Below, piece by piece: positions 1 through 5,978 of a stretch of DNA of 12,864 bases (positions are counted from its first letter, which is position 1; the number at the start of each line of letters is the position of its first letter). A program made the position numbers and the translations under genes. Source of the DNA: Miltoncostaeaceae bacterium (GTDB lineage: Bacteria; Actinomycetota; Thermoleophilia; Miltoncostaeales; Miltoncostaeaceae); contig JAUVQP010000024.1 in NCBI GenBank assembly GCA_030598075.1, positions 1 through 12,864 of the forward strand, written 5' to 3'. The notes under the pieces are model-generated. The model was given only the letters and a program-made list of their open reading frames with translations, did not search any database and had not been told where the DNA came from.

Positions 1-262
1 GGCGGTAGTCGAAGGTGCAGAACGGGAACAGGCGCAGTCGCTGGCTGTGCCTCTTCGTGTGGATCACGATCTCCTCGTGCACCTGCTCGACGCAGTCCAG
101 CAGGTCCAGGTGATCGAGGCAGGCCAGGGGCACGGCCGACGCGGACGTCTCCCCCTCACCGATCGGCAGGCGATCGACGATCAGCACGCGCCCGCCGATC
201 TGGCTCGCGGCCGCGAGGCCCCCGAAGGACCCTCCGCACACGATCGCGTCGTAGTCGCTCAA
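1..262 (-). CDS. FAD-dependent oxidoreductase, geranylgeranyl-reductase-like (N-terminal part, runs off window)
   Basis: Only the first 87 codons are present; the rest lies beyond position 1. The translation starts SDYDAIVCGGSFGGLAAAS, a beta-alpha-beta FAD-binding fold with a glycine-rich GGSFGG turn at about residues 9-14. It is followed by the second strand VLIVDR, whose acidic residue is placed to bind the adenosine ribose. The stretch GEGETSASAVPL and the later FCTFDYR resemble the TSAC...STFDY pattern of geranylgeranyl-reductase/lycopene-cyclase-like flavoproteins, known from family memory only. The start is a TTG at 262 with a GGGGGA-type ribosome site a few bases upstream; no ATG lies near the FAD motif. 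The gene follows the cupin gene by 64 nt in the same direction. Substrate cannot be told from this fragment. It could equally be annotated as a generic NAD(P)/FAD oxidoreductase. Confidence 0.8.
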   Translation of the reverse strand, partial: MSDYDAIVCGGSFGGLAAASQIGGRVLIVDRLPIGEGETSASAVPLACLDHLDLLDCVEQVHEEIVIHTKRHSQRLRLFPFCTFDYR

Positions 263-297
263 CCCTCGTCCCCCTACTCCGGCCCCGGCCTTCTGGA

Positions 298-328
298 AGC
301 GGCGGGAGCGCCCCGGCAGCGCGCCGCT
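298..328 (-). terminator. hairpin just after the cupin stop, possible terminator
   Basis: A 7-bp perfect inverted repeat (AGCGGCG at 298-304, CGCCGCT at 322-328) with a 17-nt GC-rich loop starts inside the cupin stop codon. No T-tract follows on the transcribed strand, so it would be an atypical terminator. It may only be a processing or stability element between two co-transcribed genes. Confidence 0.35.
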
Positions 329-737
329 ACTTACGCGGGATGACCTCTCCGGTCTCGGCGTCGATGCGAATGCCGTCGGTGATGCCCGGGCCCGGGGGAG
401 CGCCGATGGCCAGCCACACCGCCTCGCGGTCCGTGTGGTTCTGGATGCGGCGAGCCGTGTCCTTTGAGAAGCGCAGCCAGTCGCCGTCGTCCACCGACAC
501 CACCTCGCCCTCCACGTAGACCTCCTGCGGCCCCCCGGAGATGAGGTGGTAGAGCTCCTCCTGCGTGCCGTGCCGATGGTAGGCCATCTCGTTGCCCGGC
601 GCGTAACGCCAGACGCGCAGCACAACGTGCTCGGCCGCGAGATGGCCGGCGATGTCCTGACTGGAGGCTCCGCCGCCGCGGCGCTCCCGCGCTTCCACCT
701 CATCTTGGGCGATCTTGGCCCACTGCGCATCAGACAT
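327..737 (-). CDS. small single-domain cupin protein
   Basis: A 136-residue protein with one cupin beta-barrel. Motif 1 is visible as GNEMAYHRHGTQEELYHLISG, in which HxH and the downstream Glu are usual metal ligands. Motif 2, GDWLRFSKDTARRIQN, keeps the leading Gly-Asp and the final Asn but has Arg where the fourth ligand His normally sits. A mildly acidic N-terminal helix with an EVEARERRGGG segment precedes the barrel, and the C-terminus has a short charged tail. The ATG at 737 is chosen because AAGGAG sits exactly 5 nt upstream; a TTG seven codons earlier (758) is open but has no such site. The gene lies 48 nt after pntB. Function is unknown: small cupins bind metals, sugars or small acids, and nothing here fixes the ligand. 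Confidence 0.85.
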   Translation of the reverse strand: MSDAQWAKIAQDEVEARERRGGGASSQDIAGHLAAEHVVLRVWRYAPGNEMAYHRHGTQEELYHLISGGPQEVYVEGEVVSVDDGDWLRFSKDTARRIQNHTDREAVWLAIGAPPGPGITDGIRIDAETGEVIPRK

Positions 738-742
738 CTGAG

Positions 743-748
743 CTCCTT
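743..748 (-). promoter_or_regulatory. Shine-Dalgarno site deciding the cupin start
   Basis: The transcribed strand reads AAGGAG, then CTCAG, then ATG. This is the cleanest ribosome site in the window. It supports the start at 737 over the upstream TTG at 758. Confidence 0.75.
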
Positions 749-766
749 GGCTCGACAAACGGTCCC

Positions 767-785
767 GGGGCCCCGAGGGGCACCC
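767..785 (-). terminator. hairpin between pntB and the cupin gene
   Basis: Directly after the pntB stop codon the transcript can fold as GCCC-CTCG-GGGC, extended by two more G-C pairs past one mismatch. A short TTTG follows about 9 nt later. This could be a weak terminator of the transhydrogenase operon, leaving partial read-through into the cupin gene. Only the inverted repeat is seen; termination is inferred. Confidence 0.35.
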
Positions 786-2195
786 CTATCCGTCGTTGAT
801 GATCTCCTCGACCTCTGCGACGAGGCTGCGTAGAGAGGCGCGTGCGTCGCCGAAGAGCATCGATGTTCGGTCCATGTAGAAAAGGTCGTTGTCGATGCCC
901 GAGAAGCCGCTCGCCATCGTTCGCTTCATGACGATGACGGACTGCGCCTCGTCGACATTCATGATGGGCATTCCGTAGATCGGGCTGTCCGGGTTCGTGC
1001 GCGCCTGCGGGTTGACCACGTCGTTCGCGCCGACGACGAGGGCGACCTCGGTCTGCCCGAACTCGCGGTTGGTGTCATCGAGGTCGTAGAGCTGATCGTA
1101 CGGGACATCGGCCTCTGCGAGGAGCACGTTCATGTGCCCCGGCATACGGCCGGCGACGGGGTGGACTCCGTAGCGGACCGTGGTGCCGTTGCCCTCCAAG
1201 AGGTCGCCGAGCTTGCGCAGCTCGTGCTGCGCTTGGGCGACGGCCAGCCCGTAGCCCGCGACGAAGACCACCGACCGGGCGTAGGCCAGCAGCGTGGCCG
1301 CGTCCTCGGTGGTGACCGTCCGGTACGGCCGCTGCTCCTGGTCCGCGACGATGACGCCGGTCTGCCCAAAGCCGGCGAACATCACGTTGACCAGCGACCG
1401 GTTCATCGCGCGGCACATGATCGCGGTGAGAATGAGGCCGCTGGCACCCACCAGCGATCCGGCGATGATCAGGAGGTTGTTGTCGATCGCGAAACCGGTT
1501 GCCGCCGCGGCGAGGCCCGAGTACGAGTTGAACAGCGCCACCAGCACCGGCATGTCGGCTCCACCGATCGGGATGGCCAAGAGAACGCCGAGCAGGAGGC
1601 CGGCCGCGGCCAGCCCAAGGGCCACCCAGGTGAGATCCGGCGCGACCACCAGGACGACTCCAAGAGCCACCAACACCACGCCGGCACCGGCGGTGACGAC
1701 GTTGCGCGCCGGAAGCAGAACCGGATTCTGGTTGATCGTGCCGTGGAGCTTTCCGGCGGCGACGAGGCTCCCCGTCAGGGTGACGGTTCCGATCGCGATT
1801 CCGAGGGCGATGGCCACCGCGCTGTCCACCTCGACCTCGCCGCCCGGCCGCTCGTTGGTTCGGATGAGCTCGCCCAAGGCGACGATGGCCGAGGCGATGC
1901 CGCCGGTCGCGTTGAAGATCGCCACCATCTGCGGCATTCCGGTCATCGGCACGGCCCGAGCCATCCAGGCGCCCACGACGGCCCCGACGGCGATGGCGGG
2001 GATGATGAACTCGAACCGGGCGATCTCCCGGTCGAAGAGCGTGGCCACGATGGCGATGAGCATTCCCGCCGCTGCCATGCGGTTGCCGCTGCGGGCTGTG
2101 GACGGCTTCCTCAGCCCGCTGATGCCGTAGATGAAGAGCGCCGCCGCCACGACGTAGACGGCGTTGATGACGTTGATGACGTCCAGGTCGCTCAT
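786..2195 (-). CDS. pntB: proton-translocating NAD(P)+ transhydrogenase, beta subunit
   Basis: PntB, 469 residues, the usual length, carries most membrane helices and the NADP(H)-binding domain III of the Re/Si-specific transhydrogenase. The enzyme moves hydride from NADH to NADP+ driven by protons. The first ~280 residues are hydrophobic helices and contain GGADMPVLVALFNSYSG (about 211-227), a hallmark of the family. Domain III shows GYGLAVAQAQ (314-323), HPVAGRMPGHMNVLLAEA (345-362), GANDVVNP (389-396), VMKR (422-425) and GFSGIDN (430-436), all NADP-site signatures. The residue matching E. coli channel His91 is Asn95 here (VAIFN). The gene starts at an ATG six bases after the pntAB stop and is clearly the last gene of the three-gene transhydrogenase set. 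Confidence 0.97.
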   Translation of the reverse strand: MSDLDVINVINAVYVVAAALFIYGISGLRKPSTARSGNRMAAAGMLIAIVATLFDREIARFEFIIPAIAVGAVVGAWMARAVPMTGMPQMVAIFNATGGIASAIVALGELIRTNERPGGEVEVDSAVAIALGIAIGTVTLTGSLVAAGKLHGTINQNPVLLPARNVVTAGAGVVLVALGVVLVVAPDLTWVALGLAAAGLLLGVLLAIPIGGADMPVLVALFNSYSGLAAAATGFAIDNNLLIIAGSLVGASGLILTAIMCRAMNRSLVNVMFAGFGQTGVIVADQEQRPYRTVTTEDAATLLAYARSVVFVAGYGLAVAQAQHELRKLGDLLEGNGTTVRYGVHPVAGRMPGHMNVLLAEADVPYDQLYDLDDTNREFGQTEVALVVGANDVVNPQARTNPDSPIYGMPIMNVDEAQSVIVMKRTMASGFSGIDNDLFYMDRTSMLFGDARASLRSLVAEVEEIINDG

Positions 2196-2201
2196 TTCCG
2201 C

Positions 2202-2504
2202 CTACCGGCGCTGAGGGTCGCCGCCGCGGCGCTTGAACATCCGCAGCATGCGCTCGGTCACCAGGAAGCCACCGAAGACGTTGATCGAGGCGAGCGCCAC
2301 GGCGACGACGCCGAGGATCTCGCTCGCGGTGTCCTCCGACGCGCCTCCGACCACCAAGGCGCCGAGGATGATGATTCCGCTGATCGCGTTGGTCCCCGAC
2401 ATGAGGGGCGTGTGCAAGGTGGGCGGGATCTTCGTAATGACGTAGTAGCCGACGAAGAGCGCGAGGACGAAAATCGTCAGCGACGTGATGAGCGTTGCGG
2501 TCAC
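2202..2504 (-). CDS. pntAB: NAD(P)+ transhydrogenase alpha subunit, membrane part (split form)
   Basis: A 100-residue integral membrane protein equal to the C-terminal membrane segment of E. coli PntA, encoded as a separate gene as in Rhodospirillum, Thermus and many actinobacteria. Three helices are visible: an N-terminal one (about 4-22), one following PPTLHTPLMSGTNAISG (about 36-53), and one near 62-80. The HTPLMSGTNAISG motif is diagnostic. A positively charged tail (RMFKRRGGDPQRR) should lie in the cytoplasm. The start is a GTG whose bases overlap the pntAA stop as GTGA, implying translational coupling so that the subunits are made in matched amounts. It assembles with PntB to form the proton channel. 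Confidence 0.96.
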   Translation of the reverse strand: MTATLITSLTIFVLALFVGYYVITKIPPTLHTPLMSGTNAISGIIILGALVVGGASEDTASEILGVVAVALASINVFGGFLVTERMLRMFKRRGGDPQRR

Positions 2505-3634
2505 GTTGCGTCCCCTCCACCCTCCGGCGTCAACTGTCCGGCGCGGGCGGCCGCGTGGGTGACGACCGTTCCGGCGACCACCTCGTCCTCGAAGTCGAGC
2601 GTGAGCCCGTCCTCGCCGAGGATGAGATCGAGGAGTCCCTGAAGGTTGCGGGAATAGAGCAGGCTGGCCTCTTCGGGCATCCGCGCAGGAACGTTGACCG
2701 GGCCCACGATCGTGACCCCGTCGACGACGGTCTCCTCGCCCGCGACCGTGCCCTCGCAGTTGCCGCCGCTCTCGGCCGCGAGGTCGATGATGACGCTTCC
2801 AGGCCTCATGGCCGCCACGGTTGCGCGACGCACGAGCATCGGCGCGGTCCGCCCAGGGATCTGAGCCGTCGTGATCACGACGTCCGCCTTGGCGACGTAG
2901 GCGGCGAGGGCTTCGTTCTGGCGCTCCTGCTCGTCCCCGGACTGCTCCTTGGCGTAGCCGCCCTCGGCCTCGGCGTCCCGAACCTCGATCTCGACGAAGT
3001 CTGCGCCCAGGCTCTCCACCTGCTCGCGCACCGCGGAGCGGACATCGAAGGCCTGCACCCTCGCGCCCAGTCGCCTGGCAGTGGCGATCGCCTGAAGACC
3101 GGCCACCCCCGCCCCCAAGATGAGCACCGTCGCCGGGGGGATCGTTCCCGCCGCGGTCATCATCAGCGGGAAGAAGCGCCCGATGGTGTTCGAGGCCATC
3201 AGCACCGCCTTGTAGCCGGCGAGTGACGCTTGGGAGCTGAGCACGTCCAAGCGTTGCGCGCGCGCGATGCGAGGAACCATCTCCATCGAGAACGCCGTGA
3301 TGCCTCGGGCGGCGAGGTCGTCGATGAGCGCATCGTTCTGACGCGCGCGAAGCATGCCGATGAGGACCACCCCGCTTGCCATTCGATCGAGCTCGTCGGT
3401 CGTGGGCTCGCCGACCATGGTCACGATTCCGGCGTCGCTCAAAAGCGCGTCGAGGTCATCGACGATCTCGGCGCCCGCGCCCCGATAGTCGTGGTCGGAG
3501 AACGAGGCTGCGCCGCCCGCCCCCGCCATCACGGCGACCGTGTGGCCGTCGCCCGTTAGCCTCCCGACGGTCTCGGGGACGAGCGAGACCCTGGTCTCGC
3601 CTTCAGCTGACTCGGCCGGGACGGCGATCTTCAT
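2501..3634 (-). CDS. pntAA: NAD(P)+ transhydrogenase alpha subunit, NAD-binding domain (split form)
   Basis: A 377-residue soluble subunit (domain I) that binds NAD(H) and docks on the cytoplasmic face of the membrane subunits. It belongs to the alanine dehydrogenase/PntA family. Visible motifs are the N-terminal KIAVPAES-GETRVSLVPETV, SSQASLAGYKAVL (about 133-145), and a Rossmann turn LGAGVAGLQAIATARRLGA (about 173-191) with AFDVR after it, whose Asp fits NAD rather than NADP. The loop GYAKEQSGDE (about 226-235) matches the mobile loop that closes over the nucleotide. Alanine dehydrogenase is less likely because pntAB and pntB follow immediately and the GYAKE loop is PntA-like. The ATG at 3634 has no good Shine-Dalgarno (the preceding bases read AGCTTTCA), which is unusual here. 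It is the first gene of its operon. Confidence 0.96.
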   Translation of the reverse strand: MKIAVPAESAEGETRVSLVPETVGRLTGDGHTVAVMAGAGGAASFSDHDYRGAGAEIVDDLDALLSDAGIVTMVGEPTTDELDRMASGVVLIGMLRARQNDALIDDLAARGITAFSMEMVPRIARAQRLDVLSSQASLAGYKAVLMASNTIGRFFPLMMTAAGTIPPATVLILGAGVAGLQAIATARRLGARVQAFDVRSAVREQVESLGADFVEIEVRDAEAEGGYAKEQSGDEQERQNEALAAYVAKADVVITTAQIPGRTAPMLVRRATVAAMRPGSVIIDLAAESGGNCEGTVAGEETVVDGVTIVGPVNVPARMPEEASLLYSRNLQGLLDLILGEDGLTLDFEDEVVAGTVVTHAAARAGQLTPEGGGDAT

Positions 3635-3703
3635 TGAAAGCTGTTCGTGTTCGCTACGTGGATGGGGCCCCTGTCGAACCCCCTCGGGCCGGAGCCGCGC
3701 GAC

Positions 3704-3709
3704 ACTCTA
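3704..3709 (-). promoter_or_regulatory. candidate -10 box (TAGAGT) for the pnt operon in the 142-nt dapB–pntAA gap
   Basis: The gap 3635-3776 has no credible ORF. On the transcribed strand it contains TAGAGT, fitting the TANNNT -10 pattern of high-GC actinobacteria, about 70 nt before the pntAA start codon. No convincing -35 lies 16-18 nt upstream. A TCGACA about 15 nt before TAGCGA, nearer the gene (around 3651-3677), is a second weaker choice. A small hairpin, CGCGG-GCA-CCGCG (3763-3775), overlaps the dapB stop area and could help end the dapB transcript. Confidence 0.35.
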
Positions 3710-3776
3710 CGGGTTTCCCCGCCGATGTGGGTGCCCATCCAGAGTGCCAAAATGGATCTCAGCGCGGTGCCCGCGA

Positions 3777-4469
3777 TCAGCGGTCTCCGAAGAGGACTGG
3801 CTCCAGCCCGAGGGTGAGGCCGGGCCGTGCGCGAATCGCGCGCACGGCCATCAGCACGCCCGGCATGAAGCTCTCGCGCGAGAGGGAGTCGTGGCGGATG
3901 GTCAGCGTCTCGCCCCGGCCCCCGAGGAGGACCTCTTGGTGCGCGAGGAGTCCCGGCAGCCGGACGGAATGGATGGGAACCTCACCATCCATCAGGCCGG
4001 CGGTTCGGAGCGCGGTGCCCGACGGCGCGTCGAGCTTGCGGTCGTGGTGGAGCTCGATGATCTCGGCTCGCGGCATGTGCCGAGATGCCTCCGCGGCGAA
4101 CCGCATCATCAGGATGGCCCCGACGGCGAAGTTCGGGGCGATCAGGATGTTCCCCGCGCTCTTCGCCGCCTGCGCGCCGAGCGTCTCCACCTGCTCGTCG
4201 TCGAGGCCGGTCGTCCCCACCACGGCATGGACGCCGGCCCGCAGCGCGCCAAGGGCGTTCTCGAAGACGACGGAAGGCCGGGTGAAGTCCACAACGACGT
4301 CGGCTTCGGCGTCCGCCAGGGCGCTTGCGAGGTCGCCGTAGTGGCCGGGGCCGGGATCGAGCACCGGATCGACGAGGGCGGCGACCTGCATCTCCTGGTC
4401 CCCGTCCACCGCGCCGGCGACGGCCTGACCCATTCGACCGGCGGCGCCGGCGACGATCACGCGAATCAC
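3777..4469 (-). CDS. dapB: 4-hydroxy-tetrahydrodipicolinate reductase
   Basis: DapB reduces hydroxy-tetrahydrodipicolinate to tetrahydrodipicolinate with NAD(P)H in the cytoplasm, a step toward diaminopimelate and lysine. The 230-residue protein has the N-terminal nucleotide turn VAGAAGRMGQAV (about 6-17), the VVDFTRPS segment (about 59-66), GTTGLD (85-90) and NFAVG (113-117). It also has the catalytic block ELHHDRKLDAPSGTA (139-153), which supplies the catalytic His and Lys and the substrate-binding loop. It is slightly short for the family but ends with the expected FMPGVLMAVR...PVLFG segment, so it looks complete. The start is the GTG at 4469; the next GTG, four codons in, would cut the first beta-strand. 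The neighbouring dapA is not in the window. The downstream transhydrogenase could supply its NADPH. Confidence 0.96.
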   Translation of the reverse strand: MIRVIVAGAAGRMGQAVAGAVDGDQEMQVAALVDPVLDPGPGHYGDLASALADAEADVVVDFTRPSVVFENALGALRAGVHAVVGTTGLDDEQVETLGAQAAKSAGNILIAPNFAVGAILMMRFAAEASRHMPRAEIIELHHDRKLDAPSGTALRTAGLMDGEVPIHSVRLPGLLAHQEVLLGGRGETLTIRHDSLSRESFMPGVLMAVRAIRARPGLTLGLEPVLFGDR

Positions 4470-4475
4470 CGCGGC

Positions 4476-4481
4476 AGCCTA
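4476..4481 (-). promoter_or_regulatory. candidate -10 box (TAGGCT) for a leaderless dapB transcript
   Basis: TAGGCT ends exactly 6 nt before the dapB GTG codon, and no Shine-Dalgarno is present in the bases between. In actinobacteria a TANNNT box at this distance typically places the transcription start on the first base of the start codon, giving a leaderless mRNA. No clear -35 is seen; an imperfect GC inverted repeat (4485-4504) lies upstream. The pattern is seen, the promoter role inferred. Confidence 0.4.
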
Positions 4482-4658
4482 CCGGGCGCACCGCGCGCGG
4501 CGCCGGGCGTCCTCGTGCTCGCGCCGAGAGGGGTCGGCGGGCACCCGCGCGGAGTAGACCCCCCGGGGCGAGAACAGAGCGTGATCGTCACGGCCCAGCG
4601 CATGGCGATGGCCGAGACGACCCGTCCGCGGAGGTCCGCATCCCGGCGGAACGCGGCC

Positions 4659-4679
4659 GGCGTCTCTTAAAGGAGCGCC
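4659..4679 (-). terminator. hairpin downstream of the M16 peptidase gene
   Basis: Nine bases after the M16 stop the transcript reads GGCGCTC-CTTTAA-GAG-A-CGCC, a 7-bp stem with one bulged A and a 6-nt loop. No T-run follows. It marks a likely 3' end or processing site for the rpsO-pnp-M16 unit and fits with dapB starting a new transcript. The remaining gap (4482-4658) holds only low-quality ORFs, discussed under findings. Confidence 0.4.
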
Positions 4680-4688
4680 AACGCCCCG

Positions 4689-5978
4689 CTAGGCCGAGAC
4701 GGCTGTCGCCAGGCCGGGCGCCAGCCTCGAGAGCCCCGACTCGATCGCCTCGACGCTGGGGCCGATGGCCGCGGCCGAGAGCGTGTCCGGATCCCAATGC
4801 TCGTCGGCCAAGGCCATGAGATCCGCCGCGCTGACCGCCTCGACTCGCTCGACGATCTGGTCGACGGTGAGCAGTTCGGTCTCGGTCAAGACGGAGCGGC
4901 CGATGCGGTTCATGCGGTTGCCCGGGCTCTCGAGCCCAAGGACGAGACGCCCCTTGAGGTGATCCTTGGCGCGACGAAGCTCGGCCTCCTCCACGGGCGC
5001 GCCCGCCAGACGTCGCAGCTCCGCGGCGACAAGGTCGCAGACGGTGGCCAGGTTCTCCTTGCGGGTTCCGACGTATACACCCACCTGCCCGGCGTCGGCG
5101 TAGCCCACCGAGTAGCTCCCGACCGCGTACGCGAGGCCCCGCTTCTCGCGAATCTCCTGGAAGAGGCGGCTGCTCATGGAGCCCCCGAGGATCACGTCGA
5201 GAACGTGCATCGCGTGACGTCGCTCGTCGCTGCGGGAAAGGCCGCGTCCGGCCAACGACAGATGGTATTGCTCCGTGGCCTTCTCCTCGGCCACGAGGCG
5301 GGGCGGTCCCGGAAGAGCCTCCGCGAGAGGGGCGTCCGAGCCGCCGCGCGGCAACTCCGCAAGGTATTCGTCACACAGGGCTCCGAGCTCGCCGTGGTCG
5401 ACGCTTCCGGCCGCCGCGATCACCACGTTGGGCGCCCGGTAGTGGCTGCCGTGGTAACGGCGAACCTCCTCCTCGGTGACGGCGCTGACGACCTCGCCGA
5501 GGCCGATCACCGGACGGCCCATGGCCTGCCCGGGGAAGAGGGCCTCGCCGGCCAGGTCATGCACCTTCTCCTGCGGGTCGTCCTCGTACATCGCGATCTC
5601 CTCGAGGACGACCTGGCGCTCTTGGTCCAGCTCGGTCATCGCCGGGCGCTGGAGCATGTCGCTGACGATGGCGAACGCCCGCGGCAGGAGCTCGTCGAGA
5701 ACCCGCGCGTACACCACCGTGTAGTCCTTGCCGGTGGCGGCGTTGACCTCGCCGCCGAGCCCGTCGAACTCCTGAGCGATCCGCTCGGGCGAGCGGGTCG
5801 CCGTTCCCTTGAAGAGCATGTGCTCGAGGAAGTGCGACACGCCGGATTCTTCCGGCGTCTCGAATCGCGAGCCGACGCCGATCCAGGCGCCGACGGCAGC
5901 GGAGCGGACGCCGGGCATCGACTCTGTGATGAGTCGAAGGCCCGACGCCCGCGAACTGCGCCGCGGAAGCGTGCTCAC
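4689..5978 (-). CDS. M16B-family zinc metallopeptidase (processing-peptidase-like)
   Basis: A 429-residue protein of the pitrilysin/mitochondrial-processing-peptidase family. The inverted zinc motif HFLEH is at about residues 49-53, with the distal Glu in VVLEEIAMYEDDP (about 126-127), the ~74-residue spacing expected. The second, inactive-type half contains GGSMSSRLFQEIREKRGLAY, which carries the Arg/Tyr substrate-binding pair of the C-terminal domain. No signal peptide is evident, so it should act in the cytoplasm. The start is a GTG overlapping the pnp stop as GTGA, so translation is probably coupled to pnp. An M16 gene right after pnp is a common neighbour arrangement in Gram-positive bacteria, where similar proteins are called YmxG. 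Its natural substrate is not known from the sequence. Confidence 0.95.
   Translation of the reverse strand: MSTLPRRSSRASGLRLITESMPGVRSAAVGAWIGVGSRFETPEESGVSHFLEHMLFKGTATRSPERIAQEFDGLGGEVNAATGKDYTVVYARVLDELLPRAFAIVSDMLQRPAMTELDQERQVVLEEIAMYEDDPQEKVHDLAGEALFPGQAMGRPVIGLGEVVSAVTEEEVRRYHGSHYRAPNVVIAAAGSVDHGELGALCDEYLAELPRGGSDAPLAEALPGPPRLVAEEKATEQYHLSLAGRGLSRSDERRHAMHVLDVILGGSMSSRLFQEIREKRGLAYAVGSYSVGYADAGQVGVYVGTRKENLATVCDLVAAELRRLAGAPVEEAELRRAKDHLKGRLVLGLESPGNRMNRIGRSVLTETELLTVDQIVERVEAVSAADLMALADEHWDPDTLSAAAIGPSVEAIESGLSRLAPGLATAVSA

Noticed and set aside
1134..2642. Long plus-strand ORF of 502 codons opposite pntB/pntAB
   Set aside because: It is antisense to three genes with clear family motifs, and its translation is a low-complexity Arg/Asp/His/Gly mix typical of GC-rich shadow frames.
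3669..3678. TTCGACAGGG on the minus strand, resembling the 5' region of tmRNA
   Set aside because: A tmRNA would have to run about 300 nt through pntAA; no matching 3' T-arm or tag reading frame was found. The GGTTCGA also does not form a tRNA T-stem.
4466..4603. 45-codon ORF from an ATG at 4603 whose stop overlaps the dapB GTG as GTGA
   Set aside because: The overlap resembles real junctions in this region, but most of the product is Pro/Gly/Arg/Thr filler and a different frame looks more coding over its second half.
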